Assembly (NCBI GenBank): GCA_903859705.1
Contig: CAIONQ010000105.1
Coordinates: 1-64,000 of the forward strand
Reading direction: 5' to 3'
From: an uncultured Chthonomonas sp.
Lineage (GTDB): Bacteria > Armatimonadota > Chthonomonadetes > Chthonomonadales > Chthonomonadaceae
DNA length: 64,000 nucleotides
Shown: in pieces, positions 43,659-51,155 of the stretch
Layout: every line of letters starts with the position of its first letter
Numbering within the stretch: the first letter of the stretch is position 1
Program-made: the position numbers and the translations under genes
The notes under the pieces: model-generated
Databases searched by the model: none
What the model was told of the DNA's origin: nothing
What the model saw: only the letters and a program-made list of their open reading frames with translations

Positions 43659-43683
43659 CCCCTGTTTTCCCCCGCTTTACCAC
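43659..43683 (-). promoter_or_regulatory. candidate MraZ operator: three boxes at exact 10-nt period
   Basis: On the minus strand GTGGT starts at 43683, GGGGG at 43673 and AGGGG at 43663, each followed by A-rich sequence (GTGGTAAAGC, GGGGGAAAAC, AGGGGAACCT). The array covers about +3 to +27 of the predicted mraZ transcript. In E. coli MraZ binds TGGGN repeats spaced at the same 10-nt period (established for that species); binding here is inferred. Confidence 0.65.
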
Positions 43684-43692
43684 GACGATTTC

Positions 43693-43722
43693 ATTATAGA
43701 TGTCTGATTTAGTCTGTGTCAA
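43693..43722 (-). promoter_or_regulatory. sigma70-type promoter of the dcw cluster (mraZ)
   Basis: Consensus -35 TTGACA (43722-43717) and -10 TATAAT (43698-43693) on the minus strand, 18-nt spacer. Start point near 43686, giving a leader of about 175 nt before mraZ. A perfect hexamer pair is rare by chance. Confidence 0.85.
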
Positions 43723-43811
43723 CCCAGAATCAGGCCAAATAGGAGCTAGGGCCCACTTTTATGCTGTTTTTAACGAAAATGGCAAAAATTTGCGGTTTTA
43801 TTGCTCTGTTA

Positions 43812-43847
43812 GTGGGTGGAAGTGGAATTCCGGGGGAGTTTAGGGGA
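43812..43847 (+). promoter_or_regulatory. second G-box array: four boxes at exact 10-nt period
   Basis: GTGGG at 43812, GTGGA at 43822, GGGGG at 43832 and AGGGG at 43842, all on the plus strand. Spacing and content match the array at the mraZ start but the orientation is opposite, about 90 nt upstream of the mraZ -35 box. Confidence 0.55.
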
Positions 43848-44025
43848 AGTGTTCGGTCGGTTTTGGTGGTTATTTATCGTTAAATCATTCAAAATTCTGC
43901 CGACTCTTTCGCGAATCATAGCATTGAAAGCCAATGCAACCCGCCGGCCGTCTAGAATTCGTGAGGTTATGGCTCATCAGCTGGCTTACGCTTGCTGAAT
44001 GCAAATTCAACAATTTGCGGTACTC

Positions 44026-44053
44026 GGGGGAATTTTGTGGAATTAGGGTGGGG
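44026..44053 (+). promoter_or_regulatory. third G-box array: three boxes at 11-nt period
   Basis: GGGGG at 44026, GTGGA at 44037 and GTGGG at 44048, followed by AATT or AAAAC. The middle box GTGGAATT repeats that at 43822 exactly. The spacing is 11 nt, not 10. The array lies about 100 nt upstream of the DUF5679 gene promoter. Confidence 0.4.
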
Positions 44054-44146
44054 AAAACCGATCCACCATGATGAAATAACCCTGCGGCTGGGTGTGAACG
44101 GCATATCTTCGAACCCTGTTACGCATAAAATGCAGGTTACACAGGG

Positions 44147-44175
44147 TACACAGTGGCGAAACTGCCGTGTATAAT
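44147..44175 (+). promoter_or_regulatory. promoter of the DUF5679 gene
   Basis: TACACA (44147-44152) and a consensus TATAAT (44170-44175) with a 17-nt spacer. The start point would be near 44182 and the leader about 150 nt long. Confidence 0.6.
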
Positions 44176-44181
44176 GTGCGG

Positions 44182-44333
44182 GAATAACACGTTGGGCAGT
44201 AAGTGCCCGGCAAACAGAACGTTAGAGTTACCTAAAACCTGCACGGGGGCCGATAACTCGGGCTCACAGATTGCAGGAAAAATGTGATGAGCCGTTGAAC
44301 GGCCTGTCATCAACTCTCAAGGAGGGACTGGAC
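44182..44333 (+). promoter_or_regulatory. folded 5' leader of the DUF5679 gene
   Basis: Consecutive stems are visible: GGGCA/TGCCC near 44194; an outer CCTGCA/TGCAGG pair (about 44239-44279) enclosing CCGA/TCGG; and GATGA/TCATC enclosing GCCG/CGGC (about 44286-44312). The last one ends just before the ribosome-binding site AAGGAGG, so folding could affect translation. I do not recognise a known riboswitch. Confidence 0.4.
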
Positions 44334-44474
44334 ATGGAAGCTTACTGCGTAAAGTGCAAAGCCAAGCGAGAAATTAAGAACGCTCAGGCCACAACTATGA
44401 AGAACGGCAAGCCCGCAACCACCGGCGAGTGCTCTACCTGTGGTACCAAGGTGTTCAAAATCGGCAAGGCCTGA
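44334..44474 (+). CDS. small zinc-ribbon-like protein, DUF5679 type
   Basis: 46 residues from the ATG at 44334, 8-9 nt after AAGGAGGG; upstream in-frame starts lack such a site. MEAYCVKCKAKREI and GECSTCGTKVFKIGKA give two CxxC pairs about 30 residues apart, the pattern of a zinc ribbon, with KNGKPATTGEC as the family-like centre. DUF5679 proteins are widespread and uncharacterised; nucleic-acid or ribosome association is often suspected because of the size and charge. Its leader is structured and its promoter lies in the divergent region shared with mraZ. It converges on a candidate ncRNA. Confidence 0.8.
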   Translation: MEAYCVKCKAKREIKNAQATTMKNGKPATTGECSTCGTKVFKIGKA

Positions 44475-44619
44475 GAGGCCTACAAACCGCTTATATGGGG
44501 TTTTTCTGTCAAGGCTGCGCTCCAGTAATATCGGAACGCAGCTTTTGTTCTGTTTTACCCCGCACTGTATGTGGGGTGTGCTGCCCTGGCCCACGAGTTG
44601 GAACCGGGACCAAAGCAAA

Positions 44620-44649
44620 CAGTCCGACACTGTAGCCAGTGTCGGACTG
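44620..44649 (-). terminator. 13-bp hairpin at the end of the ncRNA candidate
   Basis: CAGTCCGACACTG (44620-44632) pairs perfectly with 44637-44649 around a 4-nt loop. On the minus strand it is followed by TTTGCTTTGG, a moderate T-tract. It could also stop transcripts from the opposite side. Confidence 0.65.
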
Positions 44650-44811
44650 CTAAGGCAGATCAGGACGGTTGCCCGTTCATGACCAGTCGGCGAAGGCCTG
44701 CCATTATTCTCCCATTGGGCGATTCTGGAGGCGCCTCAGGCTAAAACAGGCTAGTTCGCCTGTCCACCTCGTTGACTAAAATTCATGCTAGTCACCACCT
44801 CCTTCTTTGTC
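44620..44811 (-). ncRNA. candidate structured non-coding RNA of unknown class
   Basis: About 190 nt between a strong minus-strand promoter (44846-44818) and a hairpin terminator. Internal stems, minus strand: TGACTA/TAGTCA (44794-44773), ACAGGC/GCCTGT (44763-44746), GGC-CTTC-GCC near 44697, ACGG-GCAA-CCGT with a GNRA loop (about 44676-44665), and GGCAG/CTGCC closing the last domain. A good Shine-Dalgarno (AAGGAGG) stands 11 nt before ATG and an 11-codon frame (MNFSQRGGQAN), so a leader peptide is an alternative, but no gene follows on this strand before mraZ. It does not show the hallmarks of 4.5S, RNase P or tmRNA. I cannot rule out a known Rfam family such as raiA or 6S. Confidence 0.5.
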
Positions 44812-44817
44812 AATTCC

Positions 44818-44846
44818 ATTTTATCCAAGACCCTGCAACTTGTCAA
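44818..44846 (-). promoter_or_regulatory. sigma70-type promoter of the ncRNA candidate
   Basis: Minus strand TTGACA (44846-44841) and TAAAAT (44823-44818), 17-nt spacer, giving a start point near 44811. Confidence 0.75.
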
Positions 44847-44905
44847 TAGTTGGCTTTTCAGGGCCTCAATCATAGCGGCACTAACTGTATCGGAAGGAAC
44901 AAACT

Positions 44906-46084
44906 GTGAATATCAGGCTCATTGGTGAAGATGAAGTTCAGGATGCTTACTACCTCAGCGCACAGGCTTTCCGGTGCGGCACACGTGATGACAATTTTGC
45001 TGTTAAGCGCCAGGCAGATGCCGATAAACCAGACACGGTTGGCATCGGTGTGTATGACGACGCCGGCCTACAAACCAAAGTAATGGTAATCGCCTACGAA
45101 GAGGTGTTTGAGGATAAGTTTGTGGCACCCATGGGCGGTATTGGGGGTGTTGCGTGCTTACCAGCCAGCCGAGGTAAAGGCTATGCGGCCGCTGGCCTGA
45201 AGTATGCTCTGGAGGTGATGAAAGACAGTGGCCAGTATCTATCTGCACTGTATCCGTTTTCCTGGGCATTCTACAGAACGCTTGGTTGGGAGTGGGTAGG
45301 GGTACAACGCGAATATAAGGTTCCTGCTGCAATTCTAAAGTCTGTTCCTGAAACGGAAAGCGTGCGTGAAGCAACTTCTGCAGATCGGCCTGCTATTGCC
45401 AAAATCTATAGCAAATATTGCCAGCGCTACCGTGGTATGGCTGCTCGGGATTTACGTGCATGGAACCGGTTGCTTAACCACCGTGAGGGGAATTACACCT
45501 ACACATATGTTTATGAGGGCCCATCAGGGCTTGAGGGTTACCTCACGTTTAGCGGAATGGACCGTGATTCGACATTTATTAACGAGTTCATCGTACTCAA
45601 CACCACGGCACAGAAGGCACTGTTGGGGCTGCTGAAACGGCACGACATGCAGGTTAAGAGCTTCCGGTGGAACGCTCCAGACAATGATCAGTTCTGGTCG
45701 ACTTTCTACCATAACGACCTTTCCACGTCTATCAGCACTGTAACGCAGGGCAGAGTTGTGGATGTGGCTGCAGCGCTTTCTGCACTTAAGCCGGGCCTTG
45801 CGGTGAGTGGCAAGGTTGCTGTAGGAATCACGGATACTGCCGCCCCATGGAATACCGGAGTGTGGCAGATTGGGGTGGAAGCCGGAACCGTGACCGCGAC
45901 CCAGGCCGGGAGCGAGCCCGATATCAGCCTGGATATTCAGGCGTTTACCCAGGCATACTACGGCACGCCTTCGTTGGCAGCTGTACGCGAACATAGTGGC
46001 GTTGCTGTATCCTCTGAGCGCGCATTTGCGCTGTTAACAGATCTGCTTGATGGACCACCAATGTGGCTGAATGATCACTTCTAA
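44906..46084 (+). CDS. Eis-like GNAT N-acetyltransferase with SCP2-like C-terminal domain
   Basis: 392 residues from a GTG preceded by GGAAGGA. The first ~150 residues form a GNAT domain; the acetyl-CoA loop is VACLPASRGKGYAAAG near residue 85, followed by SALYPFSWAFYRTLGW. A second GNAT-like domain and an SCP2-type tail (from about residue 290) follow, as in mycobacterial Eis. The protein ends MWLNDHF; in Eis the terminal carboxylate of a Phe acts in catalysis (known for M. tuberculosis Eis), consistent with this ending. Eis proteins acetylate aminoglycosides or other amines. The next gene overlaps it by 14 nt, linking it with an ABC exporter. Confidence 0.85.
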   Translation: MNIRLIGEDEVQDAYYLSAQAFRCGTRDDNFAVKRQADADKPDTVGIGVYDDAGLQTKVMVIAYEEVFEDKFVAPMGGIGGVACLPASRGKGYAAAGLKYALEVMKDSGQYLSALYPFSWAFYRTLGWEWVGVQREYKVPAAILKSVPETESVREATSADRPAIAKIYSKYCQRYRGMAARDLRAWNRLLNHREGNYTYTYVYEGPSGLEGYLTFSGMDRDSTFINEFIVLNTTAQKALLGLLKRHDMQVKSFRWNAPDNDQFWSTFYHNDLSTSISTVTQGRVVDVAAALSALKPGLAVSGKVAVGITDTAAPWNTGVWQIGVEAGTVTATQAGSEPDISLDIQAFTQAYYGTPSLAAVREHSGVAVSSERAFALLTDLLDGPPMWLNDHF

Positions 46085-46898
46085 TCACTCAAAAACCTGG
46101 CAGCTCATTCGTTTTCTTAGGAAAACTCGCGCCACCGCCGCCATGGAGGCCACCTCCATAAGCGGCGAGGGCGCGCTGTTCCTTGTTCGCTGGTTATTAA
46201 GGCTTTTGCGTACGGCGGCACTCATCGGCATCTGGAATCAGCTTGGGGCCCAGAAGCTGGGAAGTGCCGGAGCAACAGCTGCTCAACTTGGCGCGTATAC
46301 GGTGCTTTCCGAAGCACTTGGTGACGTGCTGAGGATGAGAACTGGCATGGAATTTGCCTTCTTTAACGGCAGCGTGGCACTGAGGTTTTTGCGTCCATTT
46401 GGAATTTTGCAGCAATTCGCTGCGGAGTGCCTGGGGCGTGCTGCCCTCGGCGGCATCTGTTTTGGCTTGCCATTAATTGCAGGGGCAGCATTGTGCGGCG
46501 TGCATCTCGCCCCGGTATCCGGCTCGGCATTAATTTGGTTTGCTTTAAGCCTTCCGCTTGCCGCTGCTACGGGCCTGGCACTGGAATACATGCTAATAGG
46601 AGTAGGCACGGCGTACGGGTTTCACCCATACACCGTTAATAATGTTCGTGAGGCAGCGTTTGGCGTGCTATCCGGCGCATTTATCCCCCTGGCGCTGCTT
46701 CCCACCACGGTTGCTAAGGTTGCATCACTGCTGCCATTTGCATCGCAGGCAGCCGCCCCTCTGGAGATATACACGGGATTGGGTGACCCACGTACGTTGG
46801 TTGCGCTTCAGCTGTTCTGGACCACTACGCTCTGGATAGCCACGGCCGTGGTGTGGCGCTGGAATAGAGAGAAACTGGTGCTATATGACGGTGGTTAA
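46071..46898 (+). CDS. ABC-2 type exporter permease (COG4587-like)
   Basis: 275 residues with about six hydrophobic helices (for example FLVRWLLRLLRTAALIGIW, LGGICFGLPLIAGAALCGVHL, ALIWFALSLPLAAATGLALEYML). It matches the ABC-2 permease subfamily whose members come in pairs with an ATPase of COG4586. The ATG lies inside the end of the eis-like gene, and the second permease begins 14 nt before this one ends. Substrate unknown. Confidence 0.78.
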   Translation: MITSNHSKTWQLIRFLRKTRATAAMEATSISGEGALFLVRWLLRLLRTAALIGIWNQLGAQKLGSAGATAAQLGAYTVLSEALGDVLRMRTGMEFAFFNGSVALRFLRPFGILQQFAAECLGRAALGGICFGLPLIAGAALCGVHLAPVSGSALIWFALSLPLAAATGLALEYMLIGVGTAYGFHPYTVNNVREAAFGVLSGAFIPLALLPTTVAKVASLLPFASQAAAPLEIYTGLGDPRTLVALQLFWTTTLWIATAVVWRWNREKLVLYDGG

Positions 46899-47739
46899 GC
46901 TGAGAAAAACCCTTCGCCAGATTGGGCGCCTACTGGCAGTGCATTCCATGCTCGATTTGATGTTGATGACACGCAGCACGGCCGAGTTCTGGATTTGGGC
47001 AATCACAGATACGATCATGAATGCGGCTGCCGTTGCCGGTATGGTTATGCTTGCCACCCGGTTTCATGGAATTGGTGGCTGGAGCCAGCCTCAAATTATT
47101 TTTATGCTGGGGTTTGGGGCGTTTAGCAAGGGGATGGTAAACCTGCTCTTTGGATACAATGTGTCTGCAATCAGTAGGAGAATTGGGCGCGGTCAGCTGG
47201 ATCATACACTTATTCAGCCACAGCCGTTGTGGATGGCATTTCTCACGGAAGGGTTCAATCCCGCATTCGGTTTGCCCACCCTGGTGCCTGGCGGTGCTCT
47301 GTTAGTATGGTCGCTGGCACACATGCAGTTTCATTCAGGCCCGGCATGGTGGCTGAGATTTGTTGGGTACATGTTCTGCTCTATTGCCATGGTGATAGCC
47401 TTCCAATGGCTGTGGGGCTCCACCGCGTTTTATGCTCCACGCGCTGCTGAGGAGATCAACAGCGCTACCTCAGAACTAATGGAAGATCTGAAAACCTTCC
47501 CGCTAAGTGGCAGATCCCCTGCGGTGAGAGATATGCTGTTAACAGCCGTGCCAGCCGGTTTTGTTGCCTGGGCACCCTGCGCGGCACTCCTGGGGGTGCC
47601 TGGTGGGTTGCACCCAATGCTTGCTCCTGCAGCATCGGCAATATTCTGTGGCCTGGCATTGCTGGCCTTTCACAGGGGGCTTGCGTATTATCAGATTTCC
47701 GGGTCACAGCGATACAGTGATTTTGGGCATCGGCGGTGA
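46885..47739 (+). CDS. ABC-2 type exporter permease (COG3694-like)
   Basis: 284 residues with six hydrophobic segments. The GRGQLDHTLIQPQPLWMAFL stretch after the second helix is typical for this partner permease subfamily (R-G-x-L-D-x-x-L-x-x-P). It should form a heterodimeric membrane channel with the preceding permease, driven by the ATPase 26 nt downstream. Confidence 0.8.
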   Translation: MTVVKLRKTLRQIGRLLAVHSMLDLMLMTRSTAEFWIWAITDTIMNAAAVAGMVMLATRFHGIGGWSQPQIIFMLGFGAFSKGMVNLLFGYNVSAISRRIGRGQLDHTLIQPQPLWMAFLTEGFNPAFGLPTLVPGGALLVWSLAHMQFHSGPAWWLRFVGYMFCSIAMVIAFQWLWGSTAFYAPRAAEEINSATSELMEDLKTFPLSGRSPAVRDMLLTAVPAGFVAWAPCAALLGVPGGLHPMLAPAASAIFCGLALLAFHRGLAYYQISGSQRYSDFGHRR

Positions 47740-47765
47740 TGCAATCAGAATTGAGAAACCGATAG

Positions 47766-48821
47766 ATGACAATGCAAAGTACAGAGATGGTATTGGAGCT
47801 TACAAATGTAACCATGCGATTTCGCCAGCGGCAGCGGGGCACAGATCTGGGCAGCATACTACGTGGCCTCGTTTCCCCGGTGTTCAAAACGGTAACAGCA
47901 TTAGATGGCCTATCTCTGCGAGTTGCCCGCGGTGAGGTGGTTGCCTACGCGGGAGCAAATGGGGCCGGCAAAAGCACTACTATTAAGCTATGCACGGGGC
48001 TAATTCGCCCCGAAACAGGAACGGTAAGTGCGTTGGGTCTGGATCCATCTCGAGATAGAGTAAAGTATGTTGGCCGCATAGGTGTAGTTTTTGGGCAGCG
48101 CTCAGAGTTATGGTTTGATCAGCCTGTATCCGCCAGTTTCAACTGGAAACGCGTGGTGTGGGATATCCCCGATGACCGATATAAAGCGATGGAAGGCCTT
48201 GTTCGTGAACTGCTGGGGCTTGATTCGTTTTATAATACAACAGCGCGTGAACTTAGTCTGGGTCAACGAATGCGGGCAGACCTGGGGTTAGCTCTACTGC
48301 ATGAGCCGGAGTTACTGTTTTTAGATGAGCCAACGCTTGGCCTTGATGCCCTTGCAAAGAAGCAGATGCTAAATATTATTAAGCATCTTAACGAGCAAAA
48401 CAACATAACCGCAATTGTTACCAGCCACGATATGTCTGAGCTGGAGCAACTGGCAGGGCGCATTGTACTTATGCATCAGGGCCGGATGGCTTTTGATGGC
48501 GATTTTGACATGCTGCGCAGGGAGTTTTCAGACTGGCGGTATCTTGTAATCGATACGCCAGGTGCTGCTCCTGTTCTGAATATGGCAGATTACATCGCAT
48601 CCGATGGAAGCCGCCATAGCTATCGATTTAACACGGCAGAGATAACAGTTGCCGAACTGCTTGCCAGGGCAAGTGCCCAACAGCAGATTAACGATGTGGA
48701 AACGCATCGGCCAGATATCGACGAGGTAATTGCAGGCATTTACGAGAAATGGTCTGTGGGCTCACCGGCCGATCAGCACGTTGCAACGAAGCAGACTGAA
48801 ACGGTGCATCCGAGCCTCTGA
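47766..48821 (+). CDS. ABC exporter ATPase (COG4586-like)
   Basis: 351 residues. Walker A is GANGAGKSTTIKL; the family-specific GQRSELWFDQPVSASFNWKRVVWDIP lies before the signature LSLGQRMRADLGLALLH; Walker B is LLFLDEPTLGLD. An accessory tail of about 80 residues follows the His switch (TSHDMSEL). The rare Q-R-S-E-L-W-F-D segment marks COG4586, whose members pair with the two permease types upstream. Third gene of the exporter, fourth after eis. Confidence 0.9.
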   Translation: MTMQSTEMVLELTNVTMRFRQRQRGTDLGSILRGLVSPVFKTVTALDGLSLRVARGEVVAYAGANGAGKSTTIKLCTGLIRPETGTVSALGLDPSRDRVKYVGRIGVVFGQRSELWFDQPVSASFNWKRVVWDIPDDRYKAMEGLVRELLGLDSFYNTTARELSLGQRMRADLGLALLHEPELLFLDEPTLGLDALAKKQMLNIIKHLNEQNNITAIVTSHDMSELEQLAGRIVLMHQGRMAFDGDFDMLRREFSDWRYLVIDTPGAAPVLNMADYIASDGSRHSYRFNTAEITVAELLARASAQQQINDVETHRPDIDEVIAGIYEKWSVGSPADQHVATKQTETVHPSL

Positions 48822-48835
48822 AGGGATAGCGGGCG

Positions 48836-49795
48836 TTGAAAGTAACGTTTCTGGGCACAAGTTCCGGTGCGCCAAGTAGAAGCCGAAACATGACAAGCAT
48901 AGCGCTGCAGCTTCCTCAGCTGTCGCGCTTGTGGCTGTTTGATTGCGGTGAGGGCACCCAGCATCAGATTCTGCGCTCCTCTGTTAAGCTGAGCCAGCTG
49001 GATAAAATTTTCATCACGCATTTGCATGGCGACCACCTGTTTGGGCTTTCAGGCCTACTTGCTAGCCGATCACTGCAAAATGGTGGCCAAACTGCAGTAA
49101 CCATCTATGGACCAACCGGCCTGGCAGAGTATCTGCGCGCAACTCTGGAAATAAGCCGTACCAGGCTGGGATATCCTATTTCTGTAGAGCGTGTAACGCC
49201 CGGAACAGTTTTTGAGGATGATTACGCTACGGTAATCTGCGCTCCAATGCGCCATGGTGTAGAAAGCTATGGGTATGCAGTGGTAGAAAAGGACCAGCGT
49301 GGCCGATTTGATGTTGAGCGCGCTCGCTCTCTCGGGATACCTCCTGGCCCAATTTATGGCAAACTCAAAGCGGGTGGAACTGTAACTTTGGAAAGCGGTG
49401 AAGTGATTGATGGGGCCGATCTTACTGGTCCACATATCCGTGGCCGCAAGTTCGCATTTTGTGGTGATACAGCGTTTCATCAGGGGGCAATTGAGCTTGC
49501 CCGTGGCGCCGATTTGCTGGTTCATGAAGCTACCTACATCGGTGCCGATGCACACCTGGCCGAGCGCGCCAACCACTCTACATCTGTTTCTGCTGCCGAA
49601 ACCGCTCGGCTTGCAGGGGTGTATCGGCTGTTGCTAACCCACTTTAGCTTGCGATATGAATCAGAAGGTAATCCCAGCCTTGATGACCTATTGCAGGAGG
49701 CACGCGGCATATTCCCGGCAACTTCCCTCGCTCATGATTTTCTTACTGTAGATGTGCAGAGAGCGGAGGCACCTGATGTGCAGGTGGCAAGTTAA
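48836..49795 (+). CDS. rnz: ribonuclease Z (tRNA 3' endonuclease)
   Basis: 319 residues; TTG start with AAGGGA 8-9 nt upstream. KVTFLGTSSGAPSRSRN begins the metallo-beta-lactamase fold, THLHGDHLFGLSGL is the zinc motif (H62-x-H64-x-D66-H67), FCGDTAFHQGAIELARGADLLVHEATY and LTHFSLRY complete the site. The insert between 150 and 200 contains the flexible exosite arm. It removes 3' trailers from tRNA precursors lacking CCA; in agreement, none of the three tRNA genes here encodes CCA. Confidence 0.94.
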   Translation: MKVTFLGTSSGAPSRSRNMTSIALQLPQLSRLWLFDCGEGTQHQILRSSVKLSQLDKIFITHLHGDHLFGLSGLLASRSLQNGGQTAVTIYGPTGLAEYLRATLEISRTRLGYPISVERVTPGTVFEDDYATVICAPMRHGVESYGYAVVEKDQRGRFDVERARSLGIPPGPIYGKLKAGGTVTLESGEVIDGADLTGPHIRGRKFAFCGDTAFHQGAIELARGADLLVHEATYIGADAHLAERANHSTSVSAAETARLAGVYRLLLTHFSLRYESEGNPSLDDLLQEARGIFPATSLAHDFLTVDVQRAEAPDVQVAS

Positions 49796-49818
49796 CGAAA
49801 CCCGGCCGGAGATGTGGA

Positions 49819-50982
49819 TTGAAGGTTAAACTGCCACGGAAATTCATTTTTATGTTGGTAGTTGCCGTTATTGCACTTTTGCCTGTGTCCCGGATGGTTC
49901 GTATTCGGCAACTCCGGACAGCAGCAAGCATTTCCGAGGGGCATGAGGCAATCTCTATTCTGCAGCAGCAGTTAGAGGGTTTGCCCGCATCGGAGGCCGC
50001 CGCCCTTGTTCAAAGAACCATGCTGGATGGTGCAGATGGCATGCGTTTTGCTGCTGCGGACCTGTGTGAGCGCTATCACGATAACCAAATTGCAGATGTT
50101 CTTGTGCGGGCATGCGAAGATCCATACTCCGAAGTGCGCAAACGGGCACTCAGCGTTGCCTTGAAGCTAGATCATAAAACAGGCTATCGATTGCTTTTGA
50201 GGGCCATGCAGGATGAAGATACCTGGATGCGTGATGATGCAATCTTTATGCTGGAATCGCTTGCGGGCACCAAACATCCGGAGATAGATAAGCAGGCCGT
50301 ACCTGTGCTCATCGGAGCTATGTCGCCAGAAAACGACAGGCTGCTGCCGATAATCAGCACTGTGTTGCGCCATATTACACATCAGCCATGGCGTTGTTCA
50401 GCCCTAGATCAGCCAACGCGCAGAGCGGCAGTGCGAGCCCAGTGGCAGCGTTGGTGGCAGTCGGCTAAGCCTGAGTATGCGGCAGAAATAGCATCTGCAC
50501 CGTTACCGCTTGAGCCGGGCAGATTTCTGCACAACCTTGCTCCCCAATTTAGAGTGCGAGATACCGAAGGTGAAACGGTGGATCTTCACCAGTTGTCACT
50601 GAAGGGAAGAGTAGTAATGCTGAATTTCTGGGGAACCTGGTGCCCTCCATGCGCCGGTGAAACCCCGATACTTGCAGCGCTCAACCTGGCTTATGAAAGA
50701 TCCGGCCTTACGATTATTGGCGTTGCGGGTAAAGAGGCCAATCCCGATTCATTTGCCACATGGTGCCATTTGCATGGGCTGGTATACCGGCAGGTAATTA
50801 ATGATCAGGCTGCAGTGCCAGAAAGGGAGTTCGGCAGCATTTACGAAGTGCCCGTAACGATACTGATCGATCGACAGGGGAGGGTTCGGCGTCGGTGGGA
50901 TGGTGAGCGCGATTATCGCACTTTTGATGCGGCAGTAAAGGCCCTGCTATCTGAAAAAGCCAGGTCCGAAAATCCTAATTGA
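49819..50982 (+). CDS. membrane-anchored HEAT-repeat/thioredoxin-like (TlpA-type) fusion protein
   Basis: 387 residues from a TTG preceded by GGAG. One N-terminal membrane anchor (about 9-26). Residues about 55-210 are helical pairs resembling HEAT/armadillo repeats (EVRKRALSVALKLDHKTGYRLLLRAMQDEDTWMRDDAIFML). From about 235 on comes a TlpA/ResA-type domain: APQFRVRDTEGETVDL, then LNFWGTWCPPCAGETP with the redox pair CPPC at 275-278. The redoxin part is probably extracytoplasmic and may reduce c-type cytochromes or other exported thiols; a multiheme cytochrome operon lies 10 kb away. The fusion is unusual. Confidence 0.82.
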   Translation: MKVKLPRKFIFMLVVAVIALLPVSRMVRIRQLRTAASISEGHEAISILQQQLEGLPASEAAALVQRTMLDGADGMRFAAADLCERYHDNQIADVLVRACEDPYSEVRKRALSVALKLDHKTGYRLLLRAMQDEDTWMRDDAIFMLESLAGTKHPEIDKQAVPVLIGAMSPENDRLLPIISTVLRHITHQPWRCSALDQPTRRAAVRAQWQRWWQSAKPEYAAEIASAPLPLEPGRFLHNLAPQFRVRDTEGETVDLHQLSLKGRVVMLNFWGTWCPPCAGETPILAALNLAYERSGLTIIGVAGKEANPDSFATWCHLHGLVYRQVINDQAAVPEREFGSIYEVPVTILIDRQGRVRRRWDGERDYRTFDAAVKALLSEKARSENPN

Positions 50983-51155
50983 CTCAGCCTGTTTTCAGGT
51001 GAGAAAATGATGTATATTGAAGCCAATCCACAACGGCTGTAACCCGTGTTTTCCTCTGCAGGAGCAGTACCGCTTGCGGTATTCATCCTCCATAACTGCG
51101 CCTCGGAACCACGCCTTGCTCCGTTTTATTTTATTTTCTACAGGGCAGTATCTAC

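Larger units (their letters stand above)
43512..44333. promoter_or_regulatory. 822-nt divergent regulatory region between mraZ and the DUF5679 gene
   Basis: No gene is visible. The gap contains the mraZ promoter with an adjacent box array, two further arrays of G-rich boxes on the plus strand, the promoter of the plus-strand small-protein gene and its folded leader. Each is listed separately. One isolated AAAGTGGG lies on the minus strand at 43758-43751. Confidence 0.6.
44475..44905. other. 431-nt gap with a candidate structured ncRNA
   Basis: No protein gene is convincing. It contains an AGGCCT/AGGCCT hairpin right after the DUF5679 stop, a CCCCGCA/TGTGGGG hairpin near 44560, and the ncRNA candidate on the minus strand (44620-44811). 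GGAAGGAAC just before 44906 is the ribosome-binding site of the eis-like gene. Confidence 0.5.

Noticed and set aside
44475-44905. The ncRNA candidate as tmRNA, 4.5S RNA or RNase P RNA
   Set aside because: No tRNA-like ends, no conserved SRP GGAAG-type loop and no RNase P core sequence are present. It remains an unknown class.
51002-51155. A promoter for dnaE
   Set aside because: A promoter must be nearby, but no hexamer pair with proper spacing was convincing enough to list.
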